64,000 nt of DNA from Pseudoalteromonas sp. GCY (GTDB lineage Bacteria; Pseudomonadota; Gammaproteobacteria; Enterobacterales; Alteromonadaceae): positions 854,001 through 918,000 of the forward strand of contig NZ_CP068022.1 of NCBI RefSeq assembly GCF_016695175.1. The letters are read 5' to 3'. A model generated the notes under the pieces. It did not search any database. It was not told the origin of the DNA and worked only from the letters and a program-made list of their open reading frames with translations. Shown one piece after another: positions 55,162-61,785 of the stretch. A program made the translations under genes and the position numbers. Position 1 is the first letter of the stretch. Every line of letters begins with the position of its first letter.

Positions 55162-55454
55162 ATGCCCACAAAGCCTAAAGGTAAGTGTTCTTTCTGCAAA
55201 GAACGTGTTATGCCTAACGTCATAGAAGAAAACACACTACGAAGAGATAAATGCAAATGTCCTTCTTGTTCCAAAGACGTATACATATGTCGTTATTCTG
55301 GTTGTGATAATTATGTTACGGGTGGCGAATATTATGATGACGAATTTTGTGTGTTTTGCACTGAAGATTTTGCTAAATCAGGGGCTCTCTTGCGAAAGGT
55401 GCTGCAGCTCTAGCTATTGGATTAGTAGTTAAAGATAAGATGAAATATAAATGA
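55162..55454 (+). pseudogene. Zinc-ribbon protein gene, probably frameshifted near its 3' end
   Basis: Starting at 55162 (TAGGGA ribosome site), the frame encodes a small protein with four CxxC pairs (KCSFCKER, KCKCPSCSKD, then CVFCTED), likely binding two zinc ions. The frame ends at 55413 after GALLRKVLQL. A different frame continues with AKGAAALAIGLVVKDKMKYK to 55454, a natural-looking glycine/alanine-rich hydrophobic tail. The switch sits at the four-G run at 55381-55384; one more G would join the frames and give SGGSLAKGAAALAIG. It could be a real mutation, a sequencing slip, or a functional 84-residue protein. Confidence 0.55.
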
Positions 55455-55469
55455 GCTATAGCAAGCAAA

Positions 55470-55551
55470 TTAATCAGGACAAAAAAGTTGCAAGCTTGCC
55501 GCTCCGTGTCAGTTTAGCCTATTATTTGGGAGCTAGCACACAAGCGTATAT
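55470..55551. repeat. attC-like recombination site B
   Basis: The segment AGGACAAAAAAGTTGCAAGC followed by TTGCCGCTCCGTGTCAGTTTAG aligns with site A (same order of poly-A, TTGC, GCTTxxCGCTC and TTTAG). The right side (CAAGCGTATATATTTG) resembles the GCGTTATAG end of A but is less conserved. It lies between the zinc-ribbon gene and the next gene. Confidence 0.45.
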
Positions 55552-55572
55552 ATTTGAATTTTGAGGTATAAA

Positions 55573-56058
55573 GTGGAAGAAAGTAGCAACATTTTAGACT
55601 TTATATCAGGTTTAGGAGCAGTGGGCTCCGTTTTAGGTGCAGGCATCGCTTGGCTTCAGTATCGAAAAGCTAGAAATAGTGCTGATGAAGCATCTAAAAT
55701 CGAGATCCGCCTCATGGATGTTATGAGGCAAAAAGACTTGGTAAAAGAAGTAGAGAAGATCAAAGCCCTAGTTAAAAAGCTAGGGCGGTATGTTAGGCGC
55801 GGTCAGAATATCAGTCGACAAGGGCTTTCGATCGAAGACGATCTTGCAGAAGTTACCGATTTTAGAAATGACTTTAAGGGGTCATTTAAGCATTCTGAAA
55901 AGTTTAAAATAGAACTTGATGAAATATTCAATTTGCTTACAAAAATAGACTTTAAGAACGCTGAAGAGAGAGAAAGAATTGAGGCAATTAGTAGCCTAAT
56001 TGAACACCTAAATACCATAGCAGTAACTATTGACCACGAGGCGAACAAAAATGACTAA
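55573..56058 (+). CDS. Small membrane-anchored coiled-coil protein of unknown function
   Basis: 161 residues from the GTG at 55573, chosen because GAGG lies six bases upstream; a TTG at 55561 gives no ribosome site. One membrane helix near the start (LDFISGLGAVGSVLGAGIAW) precedes a long charged helical region (VKEVEKIKALVKKLGRYVRR, KSFKHSEKFKIELDEIF-like). The next gene overlaps its last 8 bases, so the two are made together. No family recognised. The N-terminal anchor with cytoplasmic coiled coil recalls small defence or partner proteins, but this is only a guess. Confidence 0.6.
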   Translation: MEESSNILDFISGLGAVGSVLGAGIAWLQYRKARNSADEASKIEIRLMDVMRQKDLVKEVEKIKALVKKLGRYVRRGQNISRQGLSIEDDLAEVTDFRNDFKGSFKHSEKFKIELDEIFNLLTKIDFKNAEERERIEAISSLIEHLNTIAVTIDHEANKND

Positions 56059-56497
56059 TGACCTACAACTACTGGCCCTCTACGAAAATAGAAAACTAAT
56101 GATTACCATGAACTATCGCATTCATGGTGACGTTTGTGGATTTAGTCCATCCTATGTTTATGCGATAGCAAATGATTTGTACCCATTTTTTCAATCAGTA
56201 CATATACCAGAAGAAAATCTGATAGACCCTTACTATGACTGCTACCGAATTTCAGAAAATGATATTAGTGAAGTCCTTAACTACATAGATGAAGAGTGGC
56301 TTGAAGACCGTTTATATAACTTTTATGAGCTAGAAACCCACTTTGATGGGCGAGGTGAGAGAGGAAAATTGATTACAATTTTACGTTATGCGTACTTGGA
56401 TGAGCGGTTTGATGAAGTTCTTTGGTCAAAAATGATGGAGTGGGCACCTTCAGAAGCAAAATCTATTGTGCGTGATTTGGCTGAGTGGGAAATTTAG
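56051..56497 (+). CDS. Unknown cytoplasmic protein coupled to the preceding gene
   Basis: 148 residues from the ATG at 56051 (GAGG nine bases upstream, inside the end of the previous gene). It is acidic, rich in tyrosine and glutamate (FFQSVHIPEENLIDPYYDCY, DEEWLEDRLYNFYELETHFD) and has no membrane segments or known motif. It belongs to the same cassette-like cluster and may be a two-gene unit with its neighbour. Function unknown. Confidence 0.6.
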   Translation: MTNDLQLLALYENRKLMITMNYRIHGDVCGFSPSYVYAIANDLYPFFQSVHIPEENLIDPYYDCYRISENDISEVLNYIDEEWLEDRLYNFYELETHFDGRGERGKLITILRYAYLDERFDEVLWSKMMEWAPSEAKSIVRDLAEWEI

Positions 56498-56670
56498 GTC
56501 ACCAGCTGGACACCTATCACTATTTGCATTAATGCTGAAAAATTTAGCTTAAGAAGTATCAAAACACTTAAATCACTGAGTAGTAATACAAATCAATGAT
56601 ACCCACTCATATTTGTATCTATACTGGAAAAGTGAGGTTAAAAAGCATAATAAATCAAACACATAAATAA

Positions 56671-56714
56671 AAGACCCCCACAATAATTTACATCTATATT
56701 ATGGTGGGTGTCTT
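56671..56714 (-). terminator. Terminator of the DUF1624 gene
   Basis: Two 17-base arms (AAGACCCCCACAATAAT and ATTATGGTGGGTGTCTT) pair at 15 positions around a short loop, and the minus-strand exit reads TTTTATTTATG. It lies downstream of the minus-strand gene ending at 56787. Confidence 0.75.
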
Positions 56715-56786
56715 CCATTCGCTTACCAGCTCTGCCAACCAAAGGTTTTCATTTTAAAAACAAAAACTTAAACAGTATTTTGATAT

Positions 56787-57953
56787 TTAAAAATACTTTA
56801 CCCATCGCGCTGATGTTTTCCGTTTATAACCTGCAAACCATTTACATAATGGGTATAAAAGCACGCTTAAAAACATTGCGAATAGCCATATCTGCCAAAC
56901 ATAATAAAAGCCAAAATATGCTGTTTGACTGCTACCATAGTGCTGATTCGCACCAAATAGCCATTGTGCCAATATACTAAGAACAAGTAGCGCGTATAGG
57001 TGCGTAATGTAGAAAAACATCGGCGCTGACCCTAATACTCGAACCGGCTCTAATACTCTGAGCGCATTAGTCTCTAAAAACGCTAATACGAATGCACCAA
57101 CTCCCAAGGTAAGTAAAATAAAATCGAGAGACGGCGGATATTTAGTAAAGTTAAAAAAGTCCATTGTGGTGAGAAGTGTTGTTGCCTGTTGAGACCAATC
57201 AAGTGTTTCTCCGTATAGATTTAATCCTCTTAAAACCAGTAACCCGACTAATAGCGCTGCTCCGCTTTGCAATAAAATGGTTTTACGTGCTTGCGATGAC
57301 ACTGAGCCTGAAAATAAAGGCCCTACCGCATAGCCACACAAGATAACGCCAATCCAAGGTAAAACCGGATAAGACGCTTTTACGTTAACTACAGCATCTG
57401 CTACTAAATAACCTCGGTCATGCAGAATAGTCCAAACGGTATAACCTATTTCATTCGGTGCAAACTCGATGGGCGACAATAAATTATGACCAGCCACAAT
57501 ACTTACACCCAATATTACTATCACGCTGCGAGGTAAAGCGACCATCAGTGCCAATAACACCATACTGACGCCAATTGCCCAAATAACTTGCAAGTACAGT
57601 GTTTGATACGCGCCAAACCAAGAAAAATTAACCAGTGTCATTTCAAGTAAAATTAAAAATAGGCCACGCTTTAAAAGAAATGACTGGGCCGATCGCTTCG
57701 CACCGTTCGCGGGGTTTTCATACAACCAAGCCGATAAACCTGTCAAAAAGACAAAAATAGGCGCACAAAAATGGGCACTTAAACGGGTAAAATACAACTC
57801 TGGACTCGTGGTATGAATGTCCATTGGATCAAGAACTGGTACATGCAAGAAAAACCGCTCTCTCACATGGTCAACCAACATAAATAACATCACGATGCCA
57901 CGCAGTATATCGATAGAAGACAACCGTGTTTTACTGTTTTGAAGATTATTCAT
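56787..57953 (-). CDS. DUF1624 / heparan-alpha-glucosaminide N-acetyltransferase-like membrane protein
   Basis: 388 residues from the ATG at 57953 (MNNLQNSKTRLSSIDILRGI). The segments RLSSIDILRGIVMLFMLVDH and FCAPIFVFLTGLSAWLYENP are the DUF1624 signature, with about ten membrane helices following. Relatives move acetyl or acyl groups across the membrane onto sugars or other acceptors. It lies downstream of the TonB siderophore receptor gene on the same strand, with a 117-base gap, so co-transcription is possible. The substrate is unknown. Confidence 0.87.
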   Translation of the reverse strand: MNNLQNSKTRLSSIDILRGIVMLFMLVDHVRERFFLHVPVLDPMDIHTTSPELYFTRLSAHFCAPIFVFLTGLSAWLYENPANGAKRSAQSFLLKRGLFLILLEMTLVNFSWFGAYQTLYLQVIWAIGVSMVLLALMVALPRSVIVILGVSIVAGHNLLSPIEFAPNEIGYTVWTILHDRGYLVADAVVNVKASYPVLPWIGVILCGYAVGPLFSGSVSSQARKTILLQSGAALLVGLLVLRGLNLYGETLDWSQQATTLLTTMDFFNFTKYPPSLDFILLTLGVGAFVLAFLETNALRVLEPVRVLGSAPMFFYITHLYALLVLSILAQWLFGANQHYGSSQTAYFGFYYVWQIWLFAMFLSVLLYPLCKWFAGYKRKTSARWVKYF

Positions 57954-58070
57954 TACACTCTTTCTCGTGTTAAAAACGAAAAAACAGTCCAAGTAAAATG
58001 ACTCAGACTGTTACTCTCTCGACAAGCAGAAGACTTAAAATATGCTAAGACTTTACGCTCGTATTAGGGA

Positions 58071-60182
58071 TCAAAACTGATACTTCACACTTGCGCTGTA
58101 TGTTGTAGGTGATCCCGGCATGGTCCATAGTTTGTGATAGGAGTTTTCAAAATAAGTCTTATCAAACAGGTTGTTGATGTCTAGTTTCACACTTACCTTG
58201 TCATTTAATTCGACCGAGGCCGATAAATTAACTAGCGTATAGGATGGCAAAATGAAGTTTGCGTCTGTTGTTTCGCCTAGACGATCACCCACATAATTCA
58301 CAGTTGCCCCAAGATAGGATTCTTTTCCTAAAAAAGTGGTGTAATGCTTTAGTGAAACATGACCAATATGATCTGCAATATTGATCAAGCGTGAGCCTTT
58401 GGGAATAGGCACGCCCCAGTCTGCATTAATCAAATCATTTGCGGTTTTTGCGTCGGTATAAGCATAAGCAAGCGCGAGCACAGTCTCGTCGGTTAATTCA
58501 GTCGTTAATTGAAATTCAATACCTTGGCTTTCTACTTCGCCCAAGGTTGCTGATAAGCCGGTGTCAGGTTCAGCGGTAAGCATATTGGTTTTTTGCGCAT
58601 CAAAAAGTGCAATGCTACCCGAGAAACGATCCGCAACACCTTGCCATTTAGCGCCAATCTCAAATGATTTAGTTTCCTCTGGTTCAAACGCATTACGATC
58701 AGAATCTAAACCTGGGTTTGGCCTAAACCCTTCTGCGTAACTTGCGTACAGATTAACTTTGTCATTCGCGTTATAAATAAAACCCAAGCGTGGCGTAAAC
58801 TCGGTTTGCTCTTGGCTTTGCGCTTCATCACTACGAAGGTTAAGAATGTCTTGCTCAAATTTATCAACACGGACACCCACTAATACTTTCGATTTTTCGG
58901 TCAGTTCGATCAAGTTTTGAGCATAAATACCAAGACCTTTTTGGTTTTCTTCGGTCAACGTTTTTAATACAGGTTCTGGTTGTGTTTGCGTGTAGTCTGG
59001 GTTATTTGGGTTAATGCTATAGGTGGTATCGCCCGACCCCCATGCCGTACGCCATACTTTATAATCAGTATCAATGTCAAAATTATAGTGATCAACGCCC
59101 ACTAGAATGTTGTGCTTTACACTACCTAATTCAATTTCACCACTGAGTTCAATACGCGCAGAAACATCCAAAGCCTGGTAGTCTCGAGCACGTCTTTGAC
59201 GAGAAAGTAGGCTCGCGTCTGTGTATATCAGCTGTCGACCATCTGATAATTCGGTATCTGAAGATACACCTTCAAATGAAGAATCTCGATAAGCAAACCC
59301 GGTGAGTATGTGCCAATCATCGCTTACCTTATGATTTAACACTAACTGATGACCTAAGGCTTCAACTTGGTGCGCACCATCACGAATATCACCGTAAAAA
59401 GCGTCCGTGTTAACGTCATCAAAGTCATAATTTAGAATATACACACCTCTATCCAACGGCTTTTTCTGATCGAGTACTTCCATTTCATAGCTCAGACTCG
59501 TGTCATCAGAAATATTCCACAGTATCGACGGCGATAAGTGCAAGCTATTGATTGAAACATGGCTCCTATGTGTGTCTGAATCTTCATATGCGCCATTTAG
59601 TCGATAAGCAGTTTCTTTGGTAGCTGAGTTTGTGTAATCAAATTCAAACTGTTTTTTACTGTAATTACCAAACGTTGCTTGAATATAACCTTGCTCTTCG
59701 AACTGAGGCTTTTTGGTAATGATATTGATAGTGCCACCGGGCTCCCCTTGCCCATATAACGCAGAGCCTGGACCTTTCATGACTTCAATGCTTTCGATAT
59801 TGGCTGTACTTCTATTGCCGTTGTAGCCTCGAGAATTAAAACCATTGACAAGATAACCTGATGGATTATTTTCATCACCCGAGAAACCACGGATAGCAAA
59901 GCTATCAAACATGCCTCCAGAGTTATTTTGCCTAACAACACTCGGTGTGAGTTCTAACGCTTCCATAAAGCGAGTAATACTTTCGCTTTCAAGCAGTTCT
60001 GAACTAATGGTATCGACTGCTTGAGGCGTTTGAACTAAAGGTACATTACCACGATAGGGCTGCCGAAACTGTTTAACCTCTATACGTTCGATTTCCCCGT
60101 TTGGGCTATGATTTGAAGCTGATTCTTGCGCAGAGGTGCCATTAGCCACCAAAATGAGTGAGAGAAGTAATTTTTTGTTCAC
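58071..60182 (-). CDS. TonB-dependent siderophore receptor
   Basis: 703 residues from a GTG at 60182 (signal peptide VNKKLLLSLILVANGTSAQE). The plug domain has LVQTPQAVDTISSELL, MEALELTPSVVRQNNSGG, FAIRGFSGDENNPSGYLVNG and SIEVMKGPGSALYGQGEPGG, typical of FhuA/FhuE-type ferric siderophore receptors. The barrel ends with NLFDKTYFENSYHKLWTMPG and the C-terminal YSASVKYQF. No STN signalling domain is present. It should import a ferric chelate with TonB energy. The upstream 60222-60243 palindrome is a possible operator; it is not a canonical Fur box. Confidence 0.93.
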   Translation of the reverse strand: MNKKLLLSLILVANGTSAQESASNHSPNGEIERIEVKQFRQPYRGNVPLVQTPQAVDTISSELLESESITRFMEALELTPSVVRQNNSGGMFDSFAIRGFSGDENNPSGYLVNGFNSRGYNGNRSTANIESIEVMKGPGSALYGQGEPGGTINIITKKPQFEEQGYIQATFGNYSKKQFEFDYTNSATKETAYRLNGAYEDSDTHRSHVSINSLHLSPSILWNISDDTSLSYEMEVLDQKKPLDRGVYILNYDFDDVNTDAFYGDIRDGAHQVEALGHQLVLNHKVSDDWHILTGFAYRDSSFEGVSSDTELSDGRQLIYTDASLLSRQRRARDYQALDVSARIELSGEIELGSVKHNILVGVDHYNFDIDTDYKVWRTAWGSGDTTYSINPNNPDYTQTQPEPVLKTLTEENQKGLGIYAQNLIELTEKSKVLVGVRVDKFEQDILNLRSDEAQSQEQTEFTPRLGFIYNANDKVNLYASYAEGFRPNPGLDSDRNAFEPEETKSFEIGAKWQGVADRFSGSIALFDAQKTNMLTAEPDTGLSATLGEVESQGIEFQLTTELTDETVLALAYAYTDAKTANDLINADWGVPIPKGSRLINIADHIGHVSLKHYTTFLGKESYLGATVNYVGDRLGETTDANFILPSYTLVNLSASVELNDKVSVKLDINNLFDKTYFENSYHKLWTMPGSPTTYSASVKYQF

Positions 60183-60221
60183 TGGTATCTCTATTTTCTG
60201 GAATTTATATTTTGATACAAT

Positions 60222-60243
60222 ATAACATACCACCACATGTTAT
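60222..60243. promoter_or_regulatory. Palindromic operator candidate upstream of the TonB receptor gene
   Basis: ATAACAT and ATGTTAT form a perfect 7-bp inverted repeat with an 8-base spacer, 40 bases before the receptor start codon. Position and shape fit a dimeric regulator. It differs from the Fur consensus, so the regulator is unknown. Confidence 0.45.
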
Positions 60244-60401
60244 TGTTATTTAATAAATTGTCAATTGACGCTTTTTTTGTGTATTTGGTCGAAAGCTCTC
60301 ACTTGCTTGAGCGCGCAGCACTGACACTTGGTAGTATTTTCCTCATGCTATTTGTGCTGTTACAAGGCGGGAATGTTTACGGTAAAACGGTGGCATGGTG
60401 A
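60237..60401 (+). other. Possible 54-residue membrane ORF or gene relic
   Basis: The plus-strand ATG at 60237 opens a 54-codon frame with one strongly hydrophobic stretch (LTLGSIFLMLFVLLQGG). There is no ribosome site and its start overlaps the operator palindrome, so it may be just the tail of a lost membrane-protein gene. I do not recognise it. Confidence 0.25.
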
Positions 60402-60851
60402 CACTTTAGCTCAGTGATACCGAAAGCAAGGTCAGTATTTAATGTGACGAAGTGCCCACCATCACTTCACTTTATTCTCATCACATTCGCTGCAATGAAT
60501 TTAAGCTTAGCTATGCTAGAAAGGCTACGCAAAAACGTAACCCGTACACCAAGAGAATAGGCTCGGTTCCCAGCACACCTTTATTTTCTGCATTTGTACG
60601 CGCTACTTTTACGTTACACACTAGCCAAATTATTAGGCACAAATCATGGGGAATATTTAAGCGTTGACCACTTTGATTGGGGTATTGTATTGGCCTACAA
60701 AATGAATTAACCACTATAAACATGCTAATCCATCACCTTGGTTGCAGTATTTGTAAAAAGCGACCGATAACAGTTAAAAATAGCTGGAAATATAGTATTG
60801 CCGCCTCACATCCATGCTAATACTATATTTCCATTATTACCGCACACCTTG
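60402..60851. other. Gene-free interval
   Basis: About 450 bases between the TonB receptor promoter side and the TraT-like gene. Short open frames on both strands lack ribosome sites and protein-like composition. I see no structured element or repeat. Confidence 0.5.
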
Positions 60852-61634
60852 CTACAACAGACCCGAAATAGAATTTACTAAACCTTGGACTAGCTTAGGT
60901 CGAGCCTCAACGAATTCTAGATTTACTTTATTCGCTGTAGAAACGATCCGTGTTTGATACTTTTTACGGTCGGTCACCTCGTTTGAAGTCACCGATTTAT
61001 AACCTGAGTTACCTTGCTTTAGTTTAGCTCTATTACCTTCTTGTACTTCGACACCCGATTTCGCGCGCTCAGAAACCTGTAAGTCAGTAACAATATTAAA
61101 ATAAACGTCTTCCACCATTGCATCAGCAACAAAGCCCGCAGCTGCGCCAAGCAAGCCAGCAGCAGCTTGTCCTCGACCACTACCAAACTGAACACCAACA
61201 ATAGCACCCGCTACAGCCCCACCATAGCCTTGGGCTAAAATTCCTCGATTTTCATCAGCGGTTGTTCTGCCTGCTTTGAGAATATTCGCTTGGATCCAAA
61301 AGTGCGCTGCATCTGGGTCATTAACAACCTTGTAGCCTTTTGACAGTAATGCAGTTTGTATCTCGTTAGCGATGACCAAATCCTGCTTATCCGATGTGTT
61401 TCTGAGTTGCAAAAACACTGTGCGCTTGTCCTGACTGACTGGATCTAGAAATATAGAGTCGCTCATTTTAGTTTCAACTCTTAAATCTCGCTTTTTCACC
61501 GCAGTGTGCATCGCATTACACCCAGCCAGCTGCACTAACAGAAAGAGCAAACAAAGCAGTAAAGGCAAATTCCAAACGCCTGATATAGATTTTCCTGTAG
61601 ATTGTTGTGATATAGTGCCGTGTTCCATGTCCAT
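60852..61634 (-). CDS. TraT-like complement-resistance lipoprotein
   Basis: Up to 260 residues with a lipoprotein signal (LPLLLCLLFLLVQLAGC lipobox LAGC). Features of the TraT family are VETKMSDSIFLDP, RNTSDKQDLVIANEIQTALL, the glycine-rich helix GAVAGAIVGVQFGSGRGQAA and a C-terminal KKYQTRIVSTANKVNLEFVE. TraT is the outer membrane lipoprotein of F plasmids that mediates surface exclusion and serum resistance; chromosomal copies like this one have no conjugation genes beside them. Start candidates are ATG at 61634 or 61628; AAGGG lies 3 or 9 bases upstream, which favours 61628. Confidence 0.9.
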   Translation of the reverse strand: MDMEHGTISQQSTGKSISGVWNLPLLLCLLFLLVQLAGCNAMHTAVKKRDLRVETKMSDSIFLDPVSQDKRTVFLQLRNTSDKQDLVIANEIQTALLSKGYKVVNDPDAAHFWIQANILKAGRTTADENRGILAQGYGGAVAGAIVGVQFGSGRGQAAAGLLGAAAGFVADAMVEDVYFNIVTDLQVSERAKSGVEVQEGNRAKLKQGNSGYKSVTSNEVTDRKKYQTRIVSTANKVNLEFVEARPKLVQGLVNSISGLL

Positions 61635-61785
61635 AACCCTTTTAATTTTATTAACACCTAGTTAATTTATTCAATGAACCGATACTGAACAAGGTGGAAA
61701 TTTCGACCCTGTCTCATGCTGTTTTTTTCACGCATTCTTATTTTTTCAAAGCAACTTGCTCTCGCTCAAATACATAAGGATGGTT

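Noticed and set aside
60452..60667. Short plus-strand frame upstream of the TraT-like gene
   Set aside because: No ribosome site, low-complexity basic composition, and an overlapping frame on the other strand of similar length; neither looks coding.
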